From: Deltaproteobacteria bacterium
GTDB lineage: Bacteria; Desulfobacterota; Binatia; UBA9968; JAJDTQ01
Direction: 5' to 3'
DNA length: 64,000 bases
NCBI GenBank assembly: GCA_028818755.1
Contig: JAPPNF010000156.1
Span: 100,453 to 164,452, forward strand
Within the stretch, counting starts at the first letter, position 1; each line of letters starts with the position of its first letter. A program made the position numbers and the translations under genes. The notes beneath the pieces were generated by a model. The model was not told the origin of the DNA, ran no database searches, and worked only from the letters and a program-made list of their open reading frames with translations. Positions 39,172 to 52,270 of the stretch are shown piece after piece.

Positions 39172-39861
39172 TTGATCGGCCTGACCACCTACGGCCGCGG
39201 CCCGAACAACCGGTTCATGCTTCCCGGCGAGTACGTGGACGCCGTACGCCGCGCCGGCGGGATCCCGCTGCTGCTGCCGCCCGGGGAGGAGCGCCTGGAC
39301 GCCGTCCTGCCGCTGCTGAACGCCGTGGTGCTCACGGGCGGCGGCGACCTTCATCCCGGCCTCTACGGCGGCCAATCGCACGAAACCATCTACATGGTGG
39401 AGACGGAACGGGACCAGACCGAGCTGCAATGGGCCGGGCGCCTGCTGGAGACGGGTGTTCCGACCCTGGCCATCTGCCGCGGTGCACAACTCCTGAACGT
39501 GAGCAGGGGCGGGACCCTCATCGAGCACCTTCCGGACGTCATGGGCGAGACGGTGATCCATCGCGCGCCGCCGCGCGAACCGGTGGCGCACCCGGTGCGC
39601 GTGTTGCCCGAGTCGCGGCTGGCCGGGGTACTGGGCGCCACCGACTTCTCGTGCATGTCCTGGCACCATCAGGGCATTCGCCGCGTGGCGCCCGGATTCG
39701 AGGTGGTCGCGTATGCCCCGGACGGCACGGTCGAGGGTCTGGAGATGCCCGCGCATCCGTGGCTCTTCGCGGTGCAGTGGCATCCCGAGCTGACCGCGGC
39801 GGAGGACCCCATTCAGCAGCGGCTGTTCGATGCGCTGGTGGAGGCCGCGGGCGGGCGTTGA
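39172..39861 (+). CDS. Gamma-glutamyl-gamma-aminobutyrate hydrolase family (peptidase C26)
   Basis: VLTGGGDLHPGLYGG, TLAICRGAQLLNVSRGGTLIEHLPD, FAVQWHPE. Confidence 0.92.
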   Translation: MIGLTTYGRGPNNRFMLPGEYVDAVRRAGGIPLLLPPGEERLDAVLPLLNAVVLTGGGDLHPGLYGGQSHETIYMVETERDQTELQWAGRLLETGVPTLAICRGAQLLNVSRGGTLIEHLPDVMGETVIHRAPPREPVAHPVRVLPESRLAGVLGATDFSCMSWHHQGIRRVAPGFEVVAYAPDGTVEGLEMPAHPWLFAVQWHPELTAAEDPIQQRLFDALVEAAGGR

Positions 39862-39890
39862 ACGGCGCCGCCGTTCGGGATCCTCTCCGA

Positions 39891-40000
39891 CTCCCTCTCC
39901 CTCTGGGAGAGGGTCGGGGTGAGGGCGCCCGGGCAATCGGCTAGCGTGATGCGAGCACCCTCACCCGGCCTTCGGCCACCCTCTCCCGGAGGGAGAGGGT
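39891..40000. repeat. Palindromic intergenic repeat, copy B (two convergent units)
   Basis: 39958-39999 identical to 9041-9082; inverted unit at 39893-39925. Confidence 0.85.
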
Positions 40001-40051
40001 TTTCCTGATCGTTCGCGGGGCTCCTGATTGAAGCATCGTCCGAGTTATTTC

Positions 40052-40852
40052 ATGCGTCTGAAGAACAAGGTGGCACTGATCACCGGCGCCGCCGGCGGTA
40101 TCGGCCGGGAAGCGGCTCTGCTGTTCGCGCGCGAAGGCGCCCGGGTGGTCATCGCCGATGTCGATGACCGGGGCGGCAGGCGCCTGGCAGCCCGCATCAA
40201 ACGGAGCGGCGGGGAGGCCGTGTACTGCCGCGCGGACGTGTCCCGGGACGGCGACTGTGCGGCCATGGTGGAGACCGCGGAGACGGCCTTCGGAGCGCTC
40301 CACGTGCTCGTCAACAACGCCGGCGTCATGCTGGCCGACGACTCCGACGCGGTGGACACCACGGAAGAGGTCTGGGACGTGACGTTGGCGGTGAATCTCA
40401 AGGGGGTGTTCCTGGGCTGCAAGCACGGCATCCCGGCGTTGCGCCGGGCCGGCGGCGGCTCCGTCATCAACACGGCCTCGTTCGTCGCCCTGATGGGAGC
40501 GGCTACGCCGCAGCTTGCCTATACCGCCAGCAAGGGGGGCGTGGTCGCACTCACCCGCGAGCTGGCGGTGATCCACGCACGGGAGAATATCCGTGTCAAC
40601 GCGCTGTGCCCGGGGCCGTTGCGCACGGAGTTGTTGATGAAGGTATTGAACACCGCGCGCAAGCGGCAGCGACGGCTGGCGCACATTCCCATGGGGCGAT
40701 TCGGCGAGGCGCGCGAGGTCGCCCGGGCGGCGCTCTATCTGGCGAGTGACGAGTCGTCTTTCGTCACGGGCACGGAGTTCGTGGTGGACGGCGGCATCAC
40801 CGCGGCCTATGTCACGCCGGAGCCGGCTCGGGTGAGCAAGGGGAAGGGGTGA
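40052..40852 (+). CDS. SDR family oxidoreductase
   Basis: [60 protein letters not shown]. Confidence 0.93.
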   Translation: MRLKNKVALITGAAGGIGREAALLFAREGARVVIADVDDRGGRRLAARIKRSGGEAVYCRADVSRDGDCAAMVETAETAFGALHVLVNNAGVMLADDSDAVDTTEEVWDVTLAVNLKGVFLGCKHGIPALRRAGGGSVINTASFVALMGAATPQLAYTASKGGVVALTRELAVIHARENIRVNALCPGPLRTELLMKVLNTARKRQRRLAHIPMGRFGEAREVARAALYLASDESSFVTGTEFVVDGGITAAYVTPEPARVSKGKG

Positions 40853-40860
40853 GAAGAGGC

Positions 40861-44541
<3,681 letters not shown>

Positions 44542-44569
44542 CGCAAAGCCGGTACTGGCTCCAGCCTTT

Positions 44570-44905
44570 TCAAGTCAGCACGCGGAGCGCGGCCTCCGGA
44601 GCCTTGTCAAGAACCCGCAACAGGGCGCGCGCCGCGCCGGTCGGGCAACGTTTTCCCTGTTCCCAGTTGCGGATCGTCTCGTGCGGCACGTCGATACGCC
44701 GCGCCAATTCCATCTGAGAGAGCCCCAGACGCCGGCGAACCCGGCGCGCGTAGCGCGCCATGTCCTGCATGGCCTCGGCGTCGTCCTCCTGCTGCTGCAA
44801 GGCGATCTCCGCCTCGGTGGTGCCGTCCACCACCGCAAGGTCGACCCGCCCTTTGGGTAGGGTTGCCGGATCGTCGGGATCAATCCTGACGCGCGTTGTG
44901 CTCAT
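44570..44905 (-). CDS. XRE-type HTH protein, probable antitoxin of the adjacent BrnT-like toxin
   Basis: RRRLGLSQMELARRIDVPHETIRNWEQGKRCPTGAARALLRVLDKAPEA; overlaps the upstream toxin ORF by 26 nt. Confidence 0.85.
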   Translation of the reverse strand: MSTTRVRIDPDDPATLPKGRVDLAVVDGTTEAEIALQQQEDDAEAMQDMARYARRVRRRLGLSQMELARRIDVPHETIRNWEQGKRCPTGAARALLRVLDKAPEAALRVLT

Positions 44906-45200
44906 AGTCACCGACCTCCTTCCCGTTGGCCTTGCGGGCCGAAATGATGCGGATCGTAGAACCCCGCATCGTGTAGACGATGACATACGCCCGTCCGTCG
45001 ATCATGCCGAGTAGCCGATAGCGGTCCTCGCCGTAGTCCCGTCGGCGATCCTGCGCCACGATCCGGTGCGGATCCAGGAATACACGGACGGCATAGGCGA
45101 AGTCGAAGCCACGACGCACGAAGCAGGCATGGTTCTTGCCATCGTCCCATTCGAACGCCAGCCCAAGCCTATAGGCCAATGGCCTACTCTTGTCAAGCAT
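44880..45200 (-). CDS. BrnT family toxin
   Basis: FEWDDGKNHACFVRRGFDFAYAVRVFLDPHRI..YGEDRYRLLGMIDGRAYVIVYTMRGSTIRIISARKANGKEVGDYE. Confidence 0.85.
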   Translation of the reverse strand: MLDKSRPLAYRLGLAFEWDDGKNHACFVRRGFDFAYAVRVFLDPHRIVAQDRRRDYGEDRYRLLGMIDGRAYVIVYTMRGSTIRIISARKANGKEVGDYEHNARQD

Positions 45201-45485
45201 ACGAGAAGCGCAGGACGTCTTGCGGTGGCAAGGTCTAGCGATGGGTGTCGAAGGCGATGGCCGCGGTCATGCTCCAATCATTGCAGCCCTGAGTTCCCGG
45301 CCGAGTCTTCGTACCTGCCTCTCGGCGTGTCGGGTCGACCTGTCCGCCATCACCGCGACTTCACCTTCCGCAACTTGGAGCTTTTCGCGTTCTTCCGTAC
45401 GGCTACACAGCGGCGTGTGGATTGAGGAGCATCACACATAGTGCTATAGGTATCGTGATGACGAAAGGCGTTGGCGAGGTCTAGA

Positions 45486-45714
45486 TTGCGGACGTTCAAG
45501 ACCAAAGCGTTCGCCCGCTTCGATCGTGCTGTTTCGGAGGGACGACCTCGCGTTCTTTGTTTTCGGGTTCGCCAAGAGCGATCCGAAGAATCTCCGCCGG
45601 GACGAACTGAAGGCCTTCCGAATGCTGGCGGGTGAAATGCTCAAGCTGGACGAGGTGGGTCTTCAGGCAGTGCTGGCGAATGGAACGATCATTGAGGTGA
45701 AAAACGATGGCTAA
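45486..45714 (+). pseudogene. RelE-like toxin remnant with internal deletion and frame disruption
   Basis: RTFKTKAFARF (frame 45486) then, out of frame, IVLFRRDDLAFFVFGFAKSDPKNLRRDELKAFRMLAGEMLKLDEVGLQAVLANGTIIEV; central part missing. Confidence 0.65.
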
Positions 45715-46024
45715 GCAGTACAAGAGCGACGCCCTTGCTGCTGTACATGAGGCGGCGCTCGGTTTGACCGAGGCCGGGGTGATGACGAAGCAGACCATGA
45801 AGGCGTTCGACGAGATGTGTCTGACGCCGGTGGAGCAGATGACGGCAGAAGAGATCCGGGAGCTTCGACTTCGTGAAAGGGCGAGTCAGGCGGTCTTCGC
45901 CCGGCACCTCAACGTGACGACGAGCTTGGTAAGCCAGTGGGAGCGGGGAGAGAAGCGGCCTGGCGGCGCATCGTTGAAGCTCTTGACGCTGGTTGCGAAG
46001 AACGGCCTGCGGGCGGTCGCCTGA
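45707..46024 (+). CDS. HTH-type antitoxin (NadS/HigA-like)
   Basis: DEMCLTPVEQMTAEEIRELRLRERASQAVFARHLNVTTSLVSQWERGEKRPGGASLKLLTLVAKNGL. Confidence 0.88.
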   Translation: MAKQYKSDALAAVHEAALGLTEAGVMTKQTMKAFDEMCLTPVEQMTAEEIRELRLRERASQAVFARHLNVTTSLVSQWERGEKRPGGASLKLLTLVAKNGLRAVA

Positions 46025-46168
46025 TCGACTTGGTCGACCCATCCGGCGGGGAACGGGGTAAGGACCGGGTCAGTACAACTCAGATCTCGGACTCTGCCAT
46101 GAGTTTCTCCACAACTTTTGGGGCGATCCTGCACCGTCCGGCCTTCGGGTCTAAGGTCTTTGGAGTTT

Positions 46169-46408
46169 CTAGCCAAGGGTTGTCAGCGTTATGCCGTAGT
46201 CGATCAGCGCTTGTAGAAAGTCGACATGGTCGACAAGGGGCGTGATGTCTACTACCGCCAACTTTCCGAATGCTCTATCGAATACGGCCGCACACACATG
46301 CCCAGTGAACCTCGACTGGAATAGGAAACCGTCCGCCTCCGGCACCTTCACGTAGGTCGCAGTCGACAGCGAACGGGCTGCGGCGATCAGACGGTCCAGT
46401 GTTTCCCC
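46169..46408 (-). pseudogene. C-terminal fragment resembling a RES-domain toxin
   Basis: ATYVKVPEADGFLFQSRFTGHVCAAVFDRAFGKLAVVDITPLVDHVDFLQALIDYGI. Confidence 0.45.
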
Positions 46409-46409
46409 G

Positions 46410-47421
46410 ATCCGAGACCCTTCGCGGCATGGAGGCCGTCCTCCCGTTCGAGCCCGGTGATGGCCCGCTCCGCCGCCTCGACCGCCACCGCCCCCGGCTC
46501 CCGGGCCAGCGCCGCCGCCAGAAGATCCCCGTGGCCGAACACCGCCTGGGCGCTCGGATAGGTGCGCCACCGCCCAGGCCGCGGCCTCCTTCGTCGGCTG
46601 TCCCCGGTCCGTGACTAGGTCCGGGACCCGGCGTTCCCGCTCCGCTCGCCGTGCCCTCGCACGCACGGCTTCGGCCGAAACCCCGATCTCCGCCGCCTGT
46701 CGCTCCCAACTCCGTCGAAGCTCCCCCTTGTCCACGTCCCGCTTTATGGCCCGCGTCGTCAACGCCGCGCGGTCCGCGAGCTTCGGGTTCTCCAGCGGCG
46801 CCCCTTCATTCCGCGCCGCCATCGCCGTCTCGATTTCTGCCCGCCGCGTCGAGAACCCCTCCACTACATCCCGCGATACCCCCGAGATCTCGGACCGCCC
46901 GTCCCCGTGCGTCTTCTCGATCCCGTACCCCAGGTCCTTGACACCCCGGGCCAGCTCGGCCCGGTAGACCGCGCCGATCGCCATCTTGTTGCGGTAGAGT
47001 CCGTCGTTGACCATGGTCCGCCACTTCCCATCCTCCCCCTGGACCATGTTCGCCACCACCGCATGGGTATGAAGCTGCGGGTCGAGGTTTCGGGAGGTGT
47101 CGTAGCGGAAGGTTGCGGCCACCATCGGGTGACATCGCGCCCCGGCCGATGGTGGATCTCCCCGTCCTTGTCCCGCTTGTCCGGGTGCGGGCCGTCCGGC
47201 ACCTTGCCTTCAAGCACGGCCTGGAAGGTGTCGGGATCGACCGGACCCGAAAGTCTCAAATCCTCCGCGCCCCTGCCCGCCCAGGCGCTCGCCTCCCTGT
47301 GGGCGCGATCGGCCTTCGCGTAGTAGCCGTCCTTTCCGTAGTAGGATACGCCCTGCGAGGGCGAGGCGACCACGCCGATCGAGGCTACGATCCGGGCCTC
47401 GCGCCAGGCGCGTCCATACAC
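46410..47421 (-). pseudogene. Degraded MobF/TrwC-type conjugative relaxase remnant
   Basis: GVVASPSQGVSYYGKDGYYAKADRAHREASAWAGRG (47421 frame), then in another frame VAATFRYDTSRNLDPQLHTHAVVANMVQGEDGKWRTMVNDGLYRNKMAIGAVYRAELARGVKDLGY; junction near 47120-47127. Confidence 0.8.
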
Positions 47422-47644
47422 TGGTTTAGCGCGTCCATGGTGCCCGGATACGCGTTTTCCGGACCGGGTACAAGGGCCGAAAGGCCCGTTTCACAGGCGT
47501 GTCAACGTCTGTCGTCGATTGTCTTTCACCCCAACATACCCTTGTCCCGCCCGTCCGGATCGCGGGCGCTCTCCGTGTGGGCTTTCCAGCATTCTCGCGG
47601 TCTCGTCTGGTGCGGCGCTCGGTGGAGATCGGCAGGAAACACCG

Positions 47645-48015
47645 CTACTGTTCGATAACCGACCTTTGTTTGAAACGGCCTATAATGTCGAAGAAGTTGC
47701 CGTACGGCTCCGTTTTCGTTGCCTTGATCTTGTCAAGTCCTTCGGACCGGAGGTACTGACCAAAGAAGACACGGAACTTGACTCCGTTCTCGTCTGGAAT
47801 CTCCTTCTCGTACCGAAACGCGAACCAGTTGAAAATTATGCAGTTATCACAGGCAGGGGTGGCAACCACGCACTCATCACCCGCTCTGAGTTGACGCAGC
47901 ATCGTTGCGTGCTGACCGGTACTGTGTAAGTCGTAGAATGCGTCGGGACCATAGAGCGCAAAATGGTCGCGCCGACGGCAGTTGTTCAACAAGACCGGCA
48001 TATCCGACATCCTCC
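47645..48015 (-). CDS. Hypothetical ~120 aa protein, possibly PUA/EVE-like fold
   Basis: MPVLLNNCRRRDHFALYGPDAFYDLHSTGQHATMLRQLRAGDECVVATPACDNCIIFNWFAFRYEKEIPDENGVKFRVFFGQYLRSEGL; C-terminal part of ORF 47645..48463. Confidence 0.4.
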
Positions 48016-48197
48016 TGGTTCGAAACATCTTCTTCCTTGCACAACCCCCGGACCGTGTTGTTTCACTGGCAAGCCATCCGTAGACCGGCAGACTGCACAA
48101 GGGCCTTGGTACGAATGGCCATTCTTGAGCACGGCCCTCCAGGAAACACAACCGACAGTGAAGCTCGCGGTGGACGCTCGATCCATGGCTATATGGC

Positions 48198-48238
48198 CTG
48201 AAAGCGCCGACCCCACACGGCGCAGTCGGCGCTTTCAG
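48198..48238. repeat. Perfect 14-bp inverted repeat
   Basis: ctgaaagcgccgac (48198-48211) / gtcggcgctttcag (48225-48238). Confidence 0.75.
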
Positions 48239-49194
48239 ACCATATTCCCAGTCCCAATAGTCGCGGTCCGAGGCGCCTTCGCGCCTGTTCGGCCACCACC
48301 GTGGCCGTCCCGGCATTTCCGCGAAGTGCGTCCGCAGGTTGTCGTCGCCGTGGACCTCCCTCGTCCGGCAAAGTGGCTCGGCCCGGGAGCCCATCGCGAG
48401 GAATGCCGCATTATCCTGGCGCAGGTCCGGTTCGGTTAGGATAACCGGCTTGGGCTTGCTCACCGGATCGGAGATCAGCCGCTTGTCGTGAGACCCAGCT
48501 CATCGTCTGCCAGTAGAGGGAGTTCGCCGGGCGTGTGGCGACAACCTGATGGCGCTCCAAATCCCGAGATAGAGGAGTGCGAGCGGCAGGTGGACAGGTG
48601 AAGACTCGCTCAGTGTGCCGATGCCTCCTGCCCGGTACGTATTCTCGCCGTTCTTGCGGGTCCATGAAGTCCAATCATGGCCTTTCCCACATGAGAACAA
48701 GGCGCGAATCCACGGCTTCGCAGCCCTGTCGCCCCGCGGCGGCGATTGTCTCTGTCACCCCCGGCCGCACGTGCGGATCCCGCGCGGGTACTGATTTGTC
48801 CAGGCCCCAGAACGTGGGGTCTGCGGACCGATTACCAGATTTCTGGATGTGCACGATAAAAATACTCTTTGCACCCGAGGTAATACGAGAAATACATGCG
48901 TCACGTGTATTGAAGGGTCTGATTTCAGAGCGTCTTGTGCGGGTTGGCTCTGCCGCGAGGGAGAACGGAATGAGCATGACGGTCGGACTCAGGAAGCCAG
49001 GCAGGGGCCGCCTCCGCCGGCGCGCACGCGCTGGACTTGACAACTGCGGAATTGGCGTTTCGTATGATTTTGGCCGAACCGAGCGTCATGACTGCGCCCC
49101 GACCGTGTGCGGCGGGCGTGCGCACTCCGCAGTCTCCGTCCCCGCAATCTGAACCCCGCCCGTGCCGCTTTCACAATAACTTCCGGCCACCACA

Positions 49195-49434
49195 TACAAG
49201 GTGCGGATGCGGGCGGTGAACGACGACGGTTCGGGCTCCTGGTCGGAGTGGGCAACGGTGACCACCGCCGCCGACACCGCGCCGACGCTGGTTTCTGCGC
49301 AGGTGGCCGGCAATACCCTGACGCTGGGCATCGGCACGAAGAATCGGTCGACGAACAAGATTGCCTTCATCGGACCGAGTTCCATCGTGTTCCAATACAC
49401 GGCGCCGGTTCCCAAACAAGGAGGTTTCCTATGA
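49195..49434 (+). pseudogene. Fibronectin type III-like C-terminal fragment of a larger protein
   Basis: YKVRMRAVNDDGSGSWSEWATVTTAADTAPTLVSAQVAGNTLTL then unrelated sequence; upstream part missing. Confidence 0.5.
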
Positions 49435-51749
49435 GGCATTCTGTCTGGGCGCTCGGTCTGGTTCTTTTCCTCGCGGCGTGCGGTGGCGGTGGCGGAGGAG
49501 GCGGGGACACGATGCTCGACCCGAGACCAAGGCCTCCTGAGCCGCCTCCTCTGACATCCTCGGACCCCGAATACCACCTCGACACGGCGCGGTTTACGAC
49601 GCACCAGCCGGATGTGCTTGAGCAGATCGGTGCACACCACGCCTACGCCAAGGGTCTGACCGGCAGAGGCGTGCGAATTGGGATCGACGACAGCATCGTG
49701 GACTACACGCAAACCGCCGAGTTTGGAAATCGGGTGAAGCTCACGGAAGCGGATGGGGCGAGTCTAGCCTACAACCGCCCGGATGGAGACCGACTTTTCG
49801 GTGATGTTGGCACGTGTAGACTGTTCGATCCAACGTGCAGCGTCTGGGTTGGCGACAGCGAAGGAAATCCGGAAGCGGCAAACAGTTGGATACGTCAGAT
49901 CGTAGACACCGATGGTTGGCCCGCCCAGGACGACTCCGTGTTTGTGCTCGACGAGCACTTCAACGAATTCCATCCGATCGAGCGACTGTTCCGGTGGAAG
50001 GAAGTGCCGACACCATACGGCGAGGGGCGCCACGGGACCATCGTGGCTTCTGTAGCTGCCGGGAGGAACCTTGGTGTCGCACCGGGTGCGACCATTATCC
50101 CTGTTGCACAGAATCTCACGGAAGACCAGAGGGCGGACGGGCTGGCAAGCAGCACTCTACGACATTGGATCGCCTCGCTCCCGGCCACTGATCGCGGGGT
50201 CGTTGATAATCTGCTTGCGAGCGCTGCGCGAGACAACGCTGCGAAGTTCGATATCATCAACAGGTCTTATGGGCGAGCCCTTTTCGACCCGGATGCAATC
50301 TCCAGCGAAATTCGTTCCGAACTTAGGTGGTTCTCTTCGTACCTACCGGAGTACCTAAGGGTGAGTTTTCAGATCGACACGCCCGACGCCGAAAAGACCA
50401 TACTGGTATATGCTGCCGGGAATGACCAGAAACCTTGGTCCGGGTTGGGGGCCGACTATCCCTACTACATTCCAGCGCTCCGCGGACATAGCCTCTCCGT
50501 CGTTGCGACGGATCCCACCACTGGTGTCATTGCGGACTATTCCAACCGGTGCGGCCCTCTACCGACCGACTGGGATACGGCAAGGCATGGTCCGCACTAC
50601 TGCCTGGCCGCTCCGGGAACCGTGCGAGGTCTGGTACCCAATCCGAACACACCAGGGCAAGGTGACGTTGAGGACGGAGTACAGGGCACCAGTTTTGCCG
50701 CTCCCATGGTCTCGGGGGCTTTGGCATTGATGATGGAGCACTTTCGGGGAACACGCGGCAACACCGCGGTGGTGAAACGAATGCTCGACACCGCGGATAG
50801 AAGCGGCCAATATGGCGACCTGGAGACGTACGGCGCGGGGTTCCTGGACCTTGAAGCCGCACTTTCGCCCGTCGGAACCCTCAACGCGGGACAGTCCGCA
50901 CGTTCTCTGAGGCGTACCATTCTGCACGCACCTGTTGCTTTCGGACCGGTTGCCGAGCGCGTCTCAACTATTGAGCTCGCTGCGTTCGACAGGCAGGACT
51001 TTCCGTTCTGGATTCCGTTGTCGTCACGGATCGCTGCGCAAGAGGTTGGTCGGTCGCCGATCCCTGTGCTCGATGAGGGCGTTGGCCCCGCTGCTGGCCT
51101 TGAAGCCCTGGGACAGCATTGGACGACAGTTGGAAGAGTTCAACGCTCCTGGCTACGAAGTGGCCAATGGGTGGCGGGCTTTGGCCCGTCGTCGGCGAGC
51201 TTGGCGCGCCAGCCGGGTGGCCAGGGATGGGGCTACGGCCTGAGCTTCAACGACGACGGGTACCTGGGCTCGCGCACGGCGGGGGCGTTTGGCTCGGATC
51301 TGCGGTCGGGTTTTTCATGGGTCTCGCGTACCTTTGCGCAAGAGCTTGACGCTCGCTGGAGCGTCAAGGCAACGGGGATGTTGGCCTTTGGCGCGCCGCG
51401 CTATGAAGATAACGCGATATTCAAAGCCTCTCCCTCTGTGTTGTCGGCGATGTCGATTCGTGTCGGCACGGAAACCACAGGGCTTACATTGGAGCAGCCG
51501 CTACGTGCAGAGACAGGGACCGGCACGTTCCGCATCGAGAACGGGCGAATCGAAAACGACCGAAGGCTCTACGACGAGCATCGCATTCACCTACGGCCAG
51601 ATTCGCGCGAAGTCCGTATGACGCTACGCCACGAACATGACGTGTACGGCGGGCGTATCGCCTTTGAGGCCGGCGCCACAATCAACGCCGGCCATGTTAC
51701 GGGAGCACGCGAAACGCATATGGGACTGGCTTTTTCGACAGCTTGGTGA
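49431..51749 (+). CDS. S8 (subtilisin-like) serine protease lipoprotein with autotransporter-like C-terminal region
   Basis: LFLAACGGGGGGGG lipobox; GVRIGIDDSIVD (Asp), GEGRHGTIVASVAAG (His), GVQGTSFAAPMVSGALALM (Ser). Confidence 0.88.
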   Translation: MRHSVWALGLVLFLAACGGGGGGGGDTMLDPRPRPPEPPPLTSSDPEYHLDTARFTTHQPDVLEQIGAHHAYAKGLTGRGVRIGIDDSIVDYTQTAEFGNRVKLTEADGASLAYNRPDGDRLFGDVGTCRLFDPTCSVWVGDSEGNPEAANSWIRQIVDTDGWPAQDDSVFVLDEHFNEFHPIERLFRWKEVPTPYGEGRHGTIVASVAAGRNLGVAPGATIIPVAQNLTEDQRADGLASSTLRHWIASLPATDRGVVDNLLASAARDNAAKFDIINRSYGRALFDPDAISSEIRSELRWFSSYLPEYLRVSFQIDTPDAEKTILVYAAGNDQKPWSGLGADYPYYIPALRGHSLSVVATDPTTGVIADYSNRCGPLPTDWDTARHGPHYCLAAPGTVRGLVPNPNTPGQGDVEDGVQGTSFAAPMVSGALALMMEHFRGTRGNTAVVKRMLDTADRSGQYGDLETYGAGFLDLEAALSPVGTLNAGQSARSLRRTILHAPVAFGPVAERVSTIELAAFDRQDFPFWIPLSSRIAAQEVGRSPIPVLDEGVGPAAGLEALGQHWTTVGRVQRSWLRSGQWVAGFGPSSASLARQPGGQGWGYGLSFNDDGYLGSRTAGAFGSDLRSGFSWVSRTFAQELDARWSVKATGMLAFGAPRYEDNAIFKASPSVLSAMSIRVGTETTGLTLEQPLRAETGTGTFRIENGRIENDRRLYDEHRIHLRPDSREVRMTLRHEHDVYGGRIAFEAGATINAGHVTGARETHMGLAFSTAW

Positions 51750-52039
51750 AACTACTCCACATCTTGTCGATCGGATGCGTTTTTGCCCTCGGCTCGGCAT
51801 GCGCAGGTCCGGACAAGTCCGAGGCTGTTCCGGTCACGCGGGGTTTAGGTCCTCCGGTAGTACGTGACGGCGTCGTGTACACTCCGGCGACGGTGGACCG
51901 GAGGGGTTGCGTGCTCTACAACGTCCAGATCCCTGGAGGAAGGGCTCCTGCCGCCATGGTGTATAGGAGCGCCGAGGGGTTGTTCAGTTACGGACGTCCG
52001 GATCAATGCGTTAGACTCAAACCGTACAGACACGATTGA
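51743..52039 (+). CDS. Small putative lipoprotein overlapping the end of the S8 protease gene
   Basis: LLHILSIGCVFALGSACAGPDKSE lipobox; start codon inside the upstream gene. Confidence 0.6.
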   Translation: MVKLLHILSIGCVFALGSACAGPDKSEAVPVTRGLGPPVVRDGVVYTPATVDRRGCVLYNVQIPGGRAPAAMVYRSAEGLFSYGRPDQCVRLKPYRHD

Positions 52040-52270
52040 TTGTGGTGACAACAGGGTATCCCGGTCGAGAGTTTGAGATGCGCTGTCGGTGTCATCTATG
52101 GGTCCGCTCCGCATGGCAAGGTGCTGTTTCGGTGACGAGGAGCTTATAAGGGATTCTGCCGCAAAGGCGTGCTGTTCCAGGTGCTCTACTCGATCCGTAG
52201 CGGATGCTTGTATGACCGCAGGGAGAGTCTAAGGGGGCTTGGGGTGTTAATTGGAGAGGAGCGTTTGGTC

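Noticed and set aside
39891-40000. Possible CRISPR or tandem repeat array
   Set aside because: Only two inverted palindromic units, no regular spacer/repeat pattern.
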